A stretch of DNA of 64,000 bases, taken from Thauera aromatica_A. GTDB lineage: Bacteria; Pseudomonadota; Gammaproteobacteria; Burkholderiales; Rhodocyclaceae. Each line of letters begins with the position of its first letter. Position 1 is the first letter of the stretch. Location of the stretch: contig NZ_JALLIK010000108.1 of the NCBI RefSeq assembly GCF_023093595.1, forward strand, positions 1 through 64,000, in the 5' to 3' direction. This document shows, piece by piece, positions 23,402 to 32,772 of this stretch. Under the pieces are notes generated by a model. The model did not search any database, had not been told where the DNA came from, and saw nothing but the letters and a program-made list of their open reading frames with translations. The position numbers and the translations under genes were made by a program.

Positions 23402-24798
23402 TGACCGTGCACGATGCGGTGCGGGCGCTCGCCGCCCATCAGGCGCGCGCGCAGGGGGACGCGCGCTTCGAATGCGTCGGCAGCGACAGCCGGGCGCTGG
23501 TGCCCGGCCAGCTGTTCGTCGCCTTGCGCGGAGAGCGCTTCGACGGTCACGACTTCGTCGCCGAGGCGGCGGCGCGGGGTGCGGCGGCGGCGCTGGTCGA
23601 TGCCGAGTGGGCTGCCGGGCAGGCGCTCGCGCCGTTGCCGCTGATCGTCGTTGACGACACCCGGCGCGCACTCGGTACCCTGGCGGCGAGCTGGCGCGCC
23701 CGTTTCGCATTGCCGCTGCTGGGGGTGACCGGCAGCAACGGCAAGACCACAGTGAAGGAAATGTGCGCGGCGATCCTGCGCGCCCAGGCCCGCCGCGACG
23801 GTTTCGGCGACGACAGCGTCCTCGCCACCCGCGGCAATCTGAACAACGACATCGGCCTGCCGTTGACCCTGCTCGAACTGCGCGATTTCCACCGCGCGGC
23901 GGTGATCGAGATGGGGATGAACCGTCCCGGCGAAATCGCTTACCTGAGCGCACTGGCGCAGCCGACCGCGGCGATCGTCACCAACGCCCAGCGTGCCCAC
24001 CTGCAGGGCCTCGGCTCGGTCGAGGAGGTCGCCCGCGAGAAGGGGGCGATCTATCAAGGCCTGGGTGCGACCGGCATCGCCGTGATCAACGCCGACGACC
24101 CGCACGTCGGCGAGTGGCGCGCGGTCAACGCCGGGCGCCGGATTGTGACATTCGGTATCGAGCGGGCGGCGGATGTGCGCGGGCAGTGTACCCTGCGCGG
24201 CCTCGGCTCCCGGCTCGAGCTCGACACCCCCGCCGGGCGGTTCGGTTTCATCCTGCAGGTGCCGGGCGTGCACAATGCGCGCAACGCCGTAGGGGCGGCG
24301 GCGGTCTGCCTTGCTGCGGGCGTTTCGCCCGAAGCGGTGGCCGACGGGCTGGCGGGGTTCACCGGCGCGCGCGGTCGCCTGCAACGGCGCAACGGCCCGC
24401 GCGGCGCCCTGATCCTGGACGACACCTACAACGCCAACCCGGACTCGGTGCGTGCCGCCATCGACGTCCTCGCCTCGCTCCCCGGCCATACCTGGCTGGT
24501 GCTCGGCGACATGGGGGAAGTCGGCGGGATCAGCGCCCAGGTGCATGACGAGATCGGCGGCTACGCCAAGAGCAAGGGCGTCGACGGCCTGTTCGCGCTG
24601 GGCGAGATGAGTGCGATCGCGGTGCGCAATTTCGGCGAGGGCGGGCATCACTTCGCCTCTGCCGAGGCGCTCGTCAAGGCACTCGCTCCGCGCCTCGACG
24701 CGGATTCGGTGGTGCTGGTGAAAGGCTCGAGGTTCATGTGCATGGAAAGAGTGGCGGATGCGCTTGTGGCAATGCACAATTCCGCCCCTTCAACGTAA
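23398..24798 (+). CDS. murF: UDP-MurNAc-tripeptide:D-alanyl-D-alanine ligase
   Basis: Adds the D-Ala-D-Ala dipeptide made by DdlB to the murein precursor. The 466-residue protein has the small N-terminal domain (SDSRALVPGQLFVALRGERF), the ATP loop GVTGSNGKTTVKE (109-121), RGNLNNDIGLPLTLL, and the C-terminal DDTYNANPDSV block typical of MurF. The ATG at 23398 overlaps the murE stop, and mraY starts 19 bases after the murF stop, one of the few non-overlapping junctions in this cluster. Confidence 0.97.
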   Translation: MMTVHDAVRALAAHQARAQGDARFECVGSDSRALVPGQLFVALRGERFDGHDFVAEAAARGAAAALVDAEWAAGQALAPLPLIVVDDTRRALGTLAASWRARFALPLLGVTGSNGKTTVKEMCAAILRAQARRDGFGDDSVLATRGNLNNDIGLPLTLLELRDFHRAAVIEMGMNRPGEIAYLSALAQPTAAIVTNAQRAHLQGLGSVEEVAREKGAIYQGLGATGIAVINADDPHVGEWRAVNAGRRIVTFGIERAADVRGQCTLRGLGSRLELDTPAGRFGFILQVPGVHNARNAVGAAAVCLAAGVSPEAVADGLAGFTGARGRLQRRNGPRGALILDDTYNANPDSVRAAIDVLASLPGHTWLVLGDMGEVGGISAQVHDEIGGYAKSKGVDGLFALGEMSAIAVRNFGEGGHHFASAEALVKALAPRLDADSVVLVKGSRFMCMERVADALVAMHNSAPST

Positions 24799-24817
24799 CC
24801 GACCCCTGACAGACCCT

Positions 24818-25906
24818 ATGTTGCTGGAACTCGCTCTCTGGCTCGGCCAGGACATCCGCGGCTTCAACGTCTTCGGCTACATCACGCTGCGGACGGTGCT
24901 CGCTGCGCTGACCGCGCTGACGATCTCGCTCGTCGCCGGGCCGGGCGTGATCCGCTGGCTCGCGGCGAAGAAGATCGGCCAGGCGGTGCGCGACGACGGC
25001 CCCAAATCGCATCTGACCAAGGCCGGTACCCCGACCATGGGTGGGGCCCTGATCCTGATCGCGATCGGCCTCACCATGCTGCTGTGGGGCGACCTCGCAA
25101 ACGACTACCTCTGGGTCACCCTGCTGGTGACGCTCGGCTTCGGTGCGGTGGGCTGGGTCGACGACTGGCGCAAGGTCGTGCACCGTGATCCGAAAGGGCT
25201 CGCCAGCCGCTGGAAATACCTGTGGACTTCGGCCATCGCCCTGGCGGCGGCGCTGTACCTCGGCGCGACGGCGAGCACGCCGGCCGAAACCGAGCTGATC
25301 GTGCCGTTCTTCAAGGCCGTCGCCTACCCGCTGGGGATTGTCGGCTTCGTCGCCCTGAGCTATTTCGTGATCAACGGCACCAGCCACGCGGTCAACCTCA
25401 CCGACGGCCTCGACGGCCTGGCGATCATGCCCACGGTGATGGTGGCCGGGGCGCTGGCGATTTTCGCCTACGTCGCCGGCCACGCCGGGTTCGCCAAGTA
25501 CCTCGGCGTCCCCTACGTCGCCGGCGCGGGCGAGCTGGCGGTGTTCTGCGGCGCGATCTGCGGCGCGGGGCTGGGCTTTCTGTGGTTCAACGCCTATCCG
25601 GCGGAAGTCTTCATGGGCGATGTCGGCGCCCTTGCGCTCGGCGCCGCGCTCGGCACGATCGCGGTCATCGTGCGCCAGGAGATCGTGCTCTTCATGATGG
25701 GCGGGCTGTTCGTCGCCGAAACCCTGTCGGTGATGCTGCAGGTGCTGTACTTCAAGGCCAGCGGCGGCAAGCGCATTTTCCGCATGGCGCCGCTGCACCA
25801 CCACTACGAGCTCGGCGGCTGGAAGGAAACCCAGGTCGTGGTCCGCTTCTGGATCATCACCATCATGCTGGTGCTGTTCGGGCTGTCGACGCTGAAACTC
25901 AGATGA
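24818..25906 (+). CDS. mraY: phospho-N-acetylmuramoyl-pentapeptide transferase
   Basis: Integral membrane enzyme that makes lipid I from UDP-MurNAc-pentapeptide and undecaprenyl phosphate. The 362-residue protein has about ten membrane helices. Diagnostic blocks include KAGTPTMGG near residue 70, WVDDWRKV (the DDxxD-type catalytic region), NLTDGLDGLA, FMGDVGALALG and the cytoplasmic APLHHHYE loop. All catalytic aspartates look present. Start is the ATG at 24818. Confidence 0.97.
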   Translation: MLLELALWLGQDIRGFNVFGYITLRTVLAALTALTISLVAGPGVIRWLAAKKIGQAVRDDGPKSHLTKAGTPTMGGALILIAIGLTMLLWGDLANDYLWVTLLVTLGFGAVGWVDDWRKVVHRDPKGLASRWKYLWTSAIALAAALYLGATASTPAETELIVPFFKAVAYPLGIVGFVALSYFVINGTSHAVNLTDGLDGLAIMPTVMVAGALAIFAYVAGHAGFAKYLGVPYVAGAGELAVFCGAICGAGLGFLWFNAYPAEVFMGDVGALALGAALGTIAVIVRQEIVLFMMGGLFVAETLSVMLQVLYFKASGGKRIFRMAPLHHHYELGGWKETQVVVRFWIITIMLVLFGLSTLKLR

Positions 25907-27300
25907 GCATCCTCACCGGAAAACACGTCCTCATCCTCGGCCTTGGCGAGTCGGGCCTGGCGATGGCGCGCTGGTGCGCGCTGCGCGGTGCGCGCCTGCG
26001 CGTGGCCGACAGCCGTGCGGCGCCGCCGGGGCTGGAAGCGCTGCGTGCCGAGGCGCCGCTGGCGGAGCTCGTCACTGGCGCGTTCGGCGAGGAAGTGCTC
26101 GACGGCATCGATCTGGTGGCGCTGAGTCCGGGGCTCGACCCGCGCGCCGGTGTCGCCGCCGCCGCGCGCCGCCGCGGCCTGCCGCTGACCGGCGAGATGA
26201 GCCTGCTGGCGCAGGCCCTGGACGAACTCGGCGTGCGCGCGCAGACCCGCATCCTCGCCGTCACCGGCACCAACGGCAAGACCACCACCACTGCGCTGAC
26301 CGCGGCGCTGGCGCAGTCCGCCGGCATCGACGCGGTGGCGGCCGGCAACATCAGCCCGGCCGCGCTCGATGTGTTGATGGAACGGCTGGAAGCCGGGGCG
26401 GCGCTGCCGCAGTGCTGGGTGCTGGAGCTGTCGAGCTTCCAGATCGAAACGATGCACGGCCTCGACCCGGACGCGGCGACGGTGCTCAATATCAGCGACG
26501 ACCACCTCGACCGCTACGCCGGAATCGAAGAATACGCCGCGACCAAGGCCAGGATTTTCCAGGGTGCCGGCGTGCAGGTGCTCAACCGCGACGATGTGCG
26601 GGTGGCGGCGATGGCCCTGCCCGACCGCCGCGTGATCCGCTTCGGCTCCGCGGCTGCGGCGGGAGACGACTACGGCATCGCCGCGGGCGCGGGCGGCGAC
26701 TGGCTGGTGCGCGGCGGCGAGCGCCTGCTCGCGCTCGCCGAGCTGGCGCTCGCCGGCCGCCACAACGCCGCCAACGCGCTCGCCGCGCTGGCGCTGTGCG
26801 AAGGCGGGCTGGGGATCGCGCCGCAGCGCCTGCTCCCGGGGCTGACCGCCTTTCGCGGCCTGCCGCACCGGGTCGAGCTGGTCGCCGAGCGCACCGACGG
26901 CGTGCGCTTCTACGACGATTCCAAGGGCACCAACGTCGGTGCCACGGTGGCCGCGCTCGAAGGCATGGACCGCCCGGTGGTGCTGATCGCCGGGGGCGAC
27001 GGCAAGGGTCAGGACTTCGCTCCGCTGGGGCCGGCGCTGGCGCGCCGCGCGCGCGCCGCGGTGCTCTTCGGGCGCGATGCCGGACGCATCGCCGCGGCGG
27101 TCGCCGGGTGCGGCGTCGCGCTCGAGCATGCGCCCGACCTCGACGCCGCGGTGCTCCGTGCCGCGGCGCTGGCACAGGCCGGCGACGCGGTACTGCTGTC
27201 GCCGGCCTGCGCCAGCCTCGACATGTTCCGCAACTACGCCCACCGCGCCGAAGTCTTCGTCGCCGCGGTGCGCAGGCTGGCGGAGGTGAGCGCGCGATGA
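25903..27300 (+). CDS. murD: UDP-MurNAc-L-alanine:D-glutamate ligase
   Basis: Adds D-glutamate to UDP-MurNAc-L-Ala. The 465-residue Mur ligase shows the N-terminal Rossmann start LTGKHVLILGLGESGLAMARW, the ATP loop TGTNGKTTTT (121-130), ELSSFQIET and the C-terminal FYDDSKGTNVGA and SPACASLDMF blocks. The arrangement mraY-murD-ftsW is the standard dcw order. It overlaps both neighbours by four bases. Confidence 0.97.
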   Translation: MSILTGKHVLILGLGESGLAMARWCALRGARLRVADSRAAPPGLEALRAEAPLAELVTGAFGEEVLDGIDLVALSPGLDPRAGVAAAARRRGLPLTGEMSLLAQALDELGVRAQTRILAVTGTNGKTTTTALTAALAQSAGIDAVAAGNISPAALDVLMERLEAGAALPQCWVLELSSFQIETMHGLDPDAATVLNISDDHLDRYAGIEEYAATKARIFQGAGVQVLNRDDVRVAAMALPDRRVIRFGSAAAAGDDYGIAAGAGGDWLVRGGERLLALAELALAGRHNAANALAALALCEGGLGIAPQRLLPGLTAFRGLPHRVELVAERTDGVRFYDDSKGTNVGATVAALEGMDRPVVLIAGGDGKGQDFAPLGPALARRARAAVLFGRDAGRIAAAVAGCGVALEHAPDLDAAVLRAAALAQAGDAVLLSPACASLDMFRNYAHRAEVFVAAVRRLAEVSAR

Positions 27301-28532
27301 AGCTCGCCAGCAGGCTCTCCGGGCGCTTCGCCGTCGCCGCCGGACGTGCGGCGGGCGAAGCGCGTCCGCGCCCCCGTGGCCGTTTCGCGCCGGGCGGGAC
27401 GCCGGCGCAGGAACTCGATCTGCTGCTGATCTGGTCGGCGGTCGGGCTGCTCCTGATCGGGCTGGTGATGGTGTATTCGGCCTCGATCGCCACGGCCGAG
27501 GGCAGCCGCTTTACCGGCTACCAGTCGCATTACTTCCTCATGCGCCACGCCGTGTTCCTGGCGATCGGCATCGGCCTCGGCCTGGTCAGCTTCCGCCTGC
27601 CGATGGCGCGCTGGCAGCAGCTCGCGCCGGCGCTGTTCGTGGCCGGGGTGGTGCTGCTGGTCGTGGTCCTGATTCCAGGGGTGGGGCGCGAAGTCAACGG
27701 CGCCCAGCGCTGGCTGTCGCTCGGCCCGGTCAACCTGCAGCCGTCCGAGCTGATGAAGATCTTCGCCGCGCTCTACGCCGCCGACTACACCGTGCGCAAG
27801 CTCGACGTGATGGGCAGCTTCATGCGCGGCTTCCTGCCGATGATGGTGGTGATCCTGTTCGTCGGCTTCCTGCTGCTGAGCGAACCCGACTTCGGCGCTT
27901 TCGTCGTCATCACCGTGATCGCCTTCGGCGTGCTCTTCCTCGGCGGGGTCAACGTCAAGGTGTTCGTCCTGCTGGCGGTGGCGGCGGTGATCGGCTTCAT
28001 GATCCTGATCTGGACCTCGCCCTACCGCCGCGACCGCATCTTCGGCTTCATGGACCCGTGGCAGGATGCGTTCGGCAAGGGCTACCAGCTGTCCCACTCG
28101 CTGATCGCCTTCGGCCGCGGCGAATGGTTCGGGGTCGGCCTCGGGGGCAGCGTGGAGAAGCTGTTCTACCTGCCCGAGGCGCATACCGACTTCCTCCTCG
28201 CGGTGATCGCCGAAGAGCTCGGCTTCGTCGGGGTGGTGGTGGTGGTGGCGCTGTTCGCCGTGCTCGTGCATCGCGCCTTCATCGTCGGTCGCGAGGCGAT
28301 CCGCCTCGAGCACTATTTTTCCGGACTGGTCGCGCAGGGCATCGGCCTCTGGATCGGCGTCCAGTCCTTCATCAACATGGGGGTCAACATGGGCTTGTTG
28401 CCCACCAAGGGCCTCACCTTGCCGCTGATGAGCTTCGGCGGCTCGGGCATCGTCGCCAACTGCATCGCGCTCGGCATCCTGCTGCGGGTCGACTGGGAAA
28501 ACCGGCAACTGATGCGCGGAGGGCGGGCATGA
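27297..28532 (+). CDS. ftsW: peptidoglycan polymerase FtsW (SEDS family)
   Basis: SEDS-family glycosyltransferase that polymerises lipid II at the septum with FtsI. The 411-residue protein has a cytoplasmic basic N-terminus of about 35 residues and ten predicted membrane helices. Family blocks are MVYSASIATA, GREVNGAQRWL, LQPSELMKIF, LLSEPDFGA, GLGGSVEKLFYLPEAHTDF (the large periplasmic loop with the catalytic Asp region) and the terminal MSFGGSGIVAN. The start ATG overlaps the murD stop. Confidence 0.97.
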   Translation: MKLASRLSGRFAVAAGRAAGEARPRPRGRFAPGGTPAQELDLLLIWSAVGLLLIGLVMVYSASIATAEGSRFTGYQSHYFLMRHAVFLAIGIGLGLVSFRLPMARWQQLAPALFVAGVVLLVVVLIPGVGREVNGAQRWLSLGPVNLQPSELMKIFAALYAADYTVRKLDVMGSFMRGFLPMMVVILFVGFLLLSEPDFGAFVVITVIAFGVLFLGGVNVKVFVLLAVAAVIGFMILIWTSPYRRDRIFGFMDPWQDAFGKGYQLSHSLIAFGRGEWFGVGLGGSVEKLFYLPEAHTDFLLAVIAEELGFVGVVVVVALFAVLVHRAFIVGREAIRLEHYFSGLVAQGIGLWIGVQSFINMGVNMGLLPTKGLTLPLMSFGGSGIVANCIALGILLRVDWENRQLMRGGRA

Positions 28533-29599
28533 GGACGCTGCTCGTCATGGCCGGTGGCACCGGCGGCCACATCTTCCCCGGGATCGCCGTCGCCGAGGCG
28601 CTGCGCGCCCGCGGCTGGCGCATCGTCTGGCTGGGCAACCCGGACGGGATGGAAGCGCGGATCGTGCCGGCGCACGGCTACGAAACCGTGTGGGTGCGCT
28701 TCGGCGCGCTGCGCGGGAAGGGCCTGGTGCGCAAGCTGATGCTGCCGGTGAACCTGCTGTCGGGCTTCTGGCAGGCCGTGCGCGCGCTGCGCCGGGTGAA
28801 GCCCGACGTCGTCCTCGGGATGGGCGGCTACATCACTTTCCCCGGCGGCATGATGGCGGCGCTGCTCGGCCGGCCGCTGGTGCTGCACGAGCAGAACTCG
28901 GTGGCCGGGCTGGCCAACCGCGTCCTCGCGCGCGTCGCCGACCGCGTGCTGAGCGGCTTTCCCGCGGTGCTCGAGCGGGCGGAGTGGATCGGCAATCCGG
29001 TGCGCGCCGACATCGCTGCGCTGCCGGCGCCGGTCGAGCGCTATGCCGGGCGCAGCGGCCCGCTGCGGGTGCTGGTGGTGGGCGGCAGCCTGGGGGCGGC
29101 GGCGCTCAACGCCGCGGTGCCGCAGGCGCTTGCCCGCCTTGCCCCGGAGCAGCGCCCGGTGGTGGTCCATCAGGCCGGCGGGCGCCAGCTCGAGGCCTTG
29201 CGCGAAGCGTACGCGAAGGCCGGAGTGGAGGCCGAGCAGCGCGCCTTCATCGACGACATGGCCGCCGCCTATGCCGCGGCCGACCTGGTGATCTGCCGCG
29301 CCGGGGCGCTGACCGTGGCCGAGCTCGCCGCGGCCGGCGTGGCCAGCCTGCTGGTGCCCTTCCCGCATGCGGTGGACGACCACCAGACCGGCAACGCGCG
29401 CTTTCTCGCCGCGCGCGGTGCAGCCTACCTGCTGCCGCAACCCGAACTCACCCCCGAACGCCTGGCCGGCATCCTCGCCAGCCTCGACCGCGGCCGCCTG
29501 CTGCAGATGGCCGAGCATGCGCGCGCGCTGGCGCGGCCGCAGGCCGCGGCGCAGGTCGCCGACGTCTGCGCGACGCTGGCCGGCGGAGACCGGACATGA
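28529..29599 (+). CDS. murG: UDP-GlcNAc:lipid I N-acetylglucosaminyltransferase
   Basis: Converts lipid I to lipid II at the cytoplasmic membrane face. The 356-residue GT-B glycosyltransferase begins with the GGTGGH loop (9-14) and has GMGGYITFPGG and HEQNSVAGLANR in the acceptor domain. The donor domain contains VVGGSLGAAALN, CRAGALTVAEL and the nearby PFPHAVDDHQTGNA. All residues expected for UDP-GlcNAc binding are recognisable. Confidence 0.97.
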   Translation: MRTLLVMAGGTGGHIFPGIAVAEALRARGWRIVWLGNPDGMEARIVPAHGYETVWVRFGALRGKGLVRKLMLPVNLLSGFWQAVRALRRVKPDVVLGMGGYITFPGGMMAALLGRPLVLHEQNSVAGLANRVLARVADRVLSGFPAVLERAEWIGNPVRADIAALPAPVERYAGRSGPLRVLVVGGSLGAAALNAAVPQALARLAPEQRPVVVHQAGGRQLEALREAYAKAGVEAEQRAFIDDMAAAYAAADLVICRAGALTVAELAAAGVASLLVPFPHAVDDHQTGNARFLAARGAAYLLPQPELTPERLAGILASLDRGRLLQMAEHARALARPQAAAQVADVCATLAGGDRT

Positions 29600-31011
29600 A
29601 GCACAAAGTCAGGAACATCCATTTCGTCGGCATCGGCGGTGCGGGCATGAGCGGCATCGCCGAAGTGCTGGTCAACCAGGGCTTTCGCGTCAGCGGCTCC
29701 GACCTCGGCGACAACGCCGCCACCCGCAGGCTGCAGAACATGGGCGCACGCGTCGTCCGCGGCCACGATGCGGCCAACGTCGCCGATGCCGACGTGCTGG
29801 TGGTGTCGACCGCGGTGAAGGACGACAACCCGGAAGTCGCGGCCGCGCGCGCGCGGCGCATTCCGGTGGTGCCGCGCGCGCAGATGCTCGCCGAGCTGAT
29901 GCGCTTCAAGAGCGGCATCGCCATCGCCGGCACTCACGGCAAGACCACCACCACCTCGCTGGTGGCGAGCATCCTCGCCGAAGGCGGCATCGACCCGACT
30001 TTCGTCATCGGCGGCCGGCTCAATGCCGCCGGGGCCAACGCGCGCCTGGGCAAGGGCGACTTCCTGGTGGCCGAGGCCGACGAGTCGGACGCCTCCTTCC
30101 TGCTGCTCAACCCGGTGCTGTCGGTGGTCACCAACATCGATGCCGATCACATGGACACCTACGGCCACGACTTCGGCCGGGTCAAGCAGGCCTTCGTCGA
30201 TTTCCTCCAGCGCCTGCCGTTCTACGGCGTCGCGGTGCTGTGCGAGGACGATCCCAACGTGCGCGAGATCATCCCCCGGGTGTCGAAGCAGATCGTGCGC
30301 TACGGCCTGTCGCCGGGCGCCAACATCCGCGCCGAGAACGTCCGCGCCGCCGGCGGACGGATGCTGTTCGACTGCGTGCGGGTGAACGGCACGACCTCGC
30401 GGCTTGCGATCGAGCTCAACCTGCCGGGCCTGCACAACGTGCTCAACGCCCTGGCGGCGATCGCGGTCGCAACCGAAGTGCAGGTGCCCGACGCCGCGAT
30501 CGTCAAGGCGCTGGCCGAGTTCAACGGCGTCGGCCGGCGCTTCCAGCGCTACGGTGAAGTGCCGCTGCCGAGCGTGGACGGCGCCGAGTCCGGCAGCTTC
30601 ACCCTGATCGACGACTACGGCCACCATCCGGTGGAGATGGCGGCGACGATCGCCGCGGCGCGCGGCGCGTTTCCCGGGCGTCGCCTGCTGCTGGCCTTCC
30701 AGCCGCATCGCTTCAGCCGCACCCGCGACTGCTTCGACGACTTCGTCAAGGTCTTGTCGACGGCCGACGCGCTGCTGCTGGCCGAAGTCTACGCCGCCGG
30801 CGAGGCGCCGATCGTCGCCGCCGACAGCCGTGCGCTGGCGCGCGCGCTGCGGGTGGCGGGGGCGGTCGAGCCGGTGTTCGTCGAGGACATCGCCGACCTG
30901 CCGAAAATGATTCTTTCTGCCGCGCGCGCGGGCGACGTGGTGATCACCATGGGGGCGGGCAGCATCGGCACGGTGCCGGGCAAACTCGCCCGAATCGAGG
31001 ACGCAGTGTGA
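29596..31011 (+). CDS. murC: UDP-N-acetylmuramate:L-alanine ligase
   Basis: First amino-acid ligase of the pathway, adding L-Ala to UDP-MurNAc. The 471-residue protein has the Rossmann motif FVGIGGAGMSGIAEVL (10-25), the ATP loop AGTHGKTTTT (111-120), EADESDASFL, and DDYGHHPVEM in the C-terminal domain. It is distinct from Mpl at 10.6 kb, which takes a whole tripeptide. Overlaps murG and ddlB by four bases. Confidence 0.97.
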   Translation: MKHKVRNIHFVGIGGAGMSGIAEVLVNQGFRVSGSDLGDNAATRRLQNMGARVVRGHDAANVADADVLVVSTAVKDDNPEVAAARARRIPVVPRAQMLAELMRFKSGIAIAGTHGKTTTTSLVASILAEGGIDPTFVIGGRLNAAGANARLGKGDFLVAEADESDASFLLLNPVLSVVTNIDADHMDTYGHDFGRVKQAFVDFLQRLPFYGVAVLCEDDPNVREIIPRVSKQIVRYGLSPGANIRAENVRAAGGRMLFDCVRVNGTTSRLAIELNLPGLHNVLNALAAIAVATEVQVPDAAIVKALAEFNGVGRRFQRYGEVPLPSVDGAESGSFTLIDDYGHHPVEMAATIAAARGAFPGRRLLLAFQPHRFSRTRDCFDDFVKVLSTADALLLAEVYAAGEAPIVAADSRALARALRVAGAVEPVFVEDIADLPKMILSAARAGDVVITMGAGSIGTVPGKLARIEDAV

Positions 31012-31922
31012 ACAAGGACTTCGGCAAAGTCGCGGTGCTGTTCGGCGGAGACTCCGCCGAGCGCGATGTTTCCCTGATGTCGGGGCGGGCGGTGCTGGCC
31101 GCGCTGCAGGGGGCCGGAGTCGATGCCCACGGCTTCGATCCTGCCGAGCGCGATCTGCATATCCTGAAGGAAGAGGGCTTCGCGCGCGTGTTCATCGCCC
31201 TGCATGGCCGCGGTGGCGAGGATGGCACGGTGCAGGGCGCACTCGAGCTGATGGGCATCCCCTACACCGGCAGCGGGGTGATGGCCTCGGCGCTGTCGAT
31301 GGACAAGTGGCGCACCAAGATGGTGTGGCTGGCGAGCGGCCTGCCCACGCCGCGCTACGCGATCCTCGACGCCGACACCGACTGGGAGGCGGTGGTCGCC
31401 GAGCTGGGCCTGCCGATCTTCGTCAAGCCGGTGCACGAAGGCTCGAGCATGGGCGCGACGAAGGTGACCGCGCCGGGCGAGCTGAAGGCAGCGTGGGAAC
31501 TGGCGGCGCGCTACGACCGCCTGGTGATCGCCGAGGAGTTCATCGCCGGGGAGGAGCTCACCGCGCCCTTTCTCGAAGACCGCGCGCTGCCGCTGGTGCG
31601 TATCGTCGCCCCCGGCGGCAACTACGACTACCAGCACAAGTATTTCACCGACGATACCCGCTACGACTGCCCCTGCGGCCTGCCCGCGGGCGAGGAGGCG
31701 GCGCTGCAGGCGCTGGTGATGAAATCGGCGCGCGTGCTCGGCTGCCGCGGCTGGGGGCGGGTGGACCTGATCCTGAACGCCGACGGCCGGCCCTACCTGC
31801 TCGAGATGAACACTTCGCCGGGGATGACCGGGCATTCGCTGGTGCCGATGTCGGCCCGCGTCGCCGGGCTGGAGTTCGCCGCGCTGTGCCTGAAGATCCT
31901 GGAGGGGGCCCGCCTTGGCTGA
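31008..31922 (+). CDS. ddlB: D-alanine:D-alanine ligase B
   Basis: Makes the D-Ala-D-Ala dipeptide used by MurF. The 304-residue ATP-grasp protein starts at a GTG (31008) and shows VLFGGDSAERDVSLMSG near the N-terminus, the ATP-lid HEGSSMGATKV, and the metal site LEMNTSPGMT near the end. The catalytic Ser in EGSSMG and the Arg and Asn residues of the C-terminal site are present. It overlaps ftsQ by eight bases. Confidence 0.97.
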   Translation: MNKDFGKVAVLFGGDSAERDVSLMSGRAVLAALQGAGVDAHGFDPAERDLHILKEEGFARVFIALHGRGGEDGTVQGALELMGIPYTGSGVMASALSMDKWRTKMVWLASGLPTPRYAILDADTDWEAVVAELGLPIFVKPVHEGSSMGATKVTAPGELKAAWELAARYDRLVIAEEFIAGEELTAPFLEDRALPLVRIVAPGGNYDYQHKYFTDDTRYDCPCGLPAGEEAALQALVMKSARVLGCRGWGRVDLILNADGRPYLLEMNTSPGMTGHSLVPMSARVAGLEFAALCLKILEGARLG

Positions 31923-32772
31923 AGCGCGCGCCCATCCCGCGGCGATCCGTTCCGCCCGCCCGCGTGGAGCGGGCGCGCGACCGAGTGCAGAGAAAGGCGT
32001 GTGGCACCGACCGGCGCTGCTCGATCTGTTCTCCGATCTGCTCACGCTGGGCGCGGCCGTGGCGCTGGGCTGGGCGCTGGTGGCCTGGTTCGTGTCGCGC
32101 CCGTTGTTCCCGCTGCGCGAGCTGGTGGTGCTGACGCCGCCCGCCCACGTCACCGAGGCCCAGCTCGGATATGCGGCGCGTCTGGCGGTGCAGGGCAATT
32201 TCTTCATGGTCGACCTCGACGCCGTCCGGGCCACGTTCGAGAAGCTGCCCTGGGTGCGCAAGGCGGAAGTGCGCCGGCGCTGGCCCGATGCGCTCGAACT
32301 GCGGATCGAGGAGCACGAGGCGGTGGCGTACTGGACCGTGTCCGAAAGCGGCGAGGCGCGCCTGGTGAACCGCTACGGTGAAGTGTTTACCGCCGCGAGC
32401 AATGCCGATCTGCCCCAGTTCGACGGCCCGCAAGGCTCCGCCCGTACGCTGCTCGCGCGCCATGGCGAGTTCGCCGCGATGCTCCAGCCGCTGGGCTTGC
32501 GCCTGGTCGGCCTCGCGCTGTCGGCGCGCCAGGCCTGGCGGCTCCACCTCGACAACGGGATGACCGTCATCGTCGGCCGCGATCAGGACGAATCCCCGCT
32601 CGCCGAGCGGCTGCAGCGTTTCATCGCGGTATGGCCGCGGGTGCAGGACAATATCGACATCGACATCAAGGTCGCGGACCTGCGCTATCCAGGCGGCTTC
32701 GCGCTGACCCCGGCGGACGCCTCGGTGCTGTTGCCGGCGGCGTCGCCTGCTGGCAGGAAGGGCAAGAAATGA
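31915..32772 (+). CDS. ftsQ: cell division protein FtsQ
   Basis: Bitopic divisome protein that ties FtsB/FtsL to the septal ring. The 285-residue protein has a basic cytoplasmic tail, one membrane helix (about 41-65), the POTRA domain (70-140, FPLRELVVLTPPAHVT through LPWVRKAEVRRRWPDALELRI) and the FtsQ beta domain. The only in-frame start near the conserved region is a TTG at 31915, overlapping ddlB by eight bases. A rare TTG start fits the low amounts of FtsQ known in other bacteria. Confidence 0.94.
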   Translation: MAEARAHPAAIRSARPRGAGARPSAEKGVWHRPALLDLFSDLLTLGAAVALGWALVAWFVSRPLFPLRELVVLTPPAHVTEAQLGYAARLAVQGNFFMVDLDAVRATFEKLPWVRKAEVRRRWPDALELRIEEHEAVAYWTVSESGEARLVNRYGEVFTAASNADLPQFDGPQGSARTLLARHGEFAAMLQPLGLRLVGLALSARQAWRLHLDNGMTVIVGRDQDESPLAERLQRFIAVWPRVQDNIDIDIKVADLRYPGGFALTPADASVLLPAASPAGRKGKK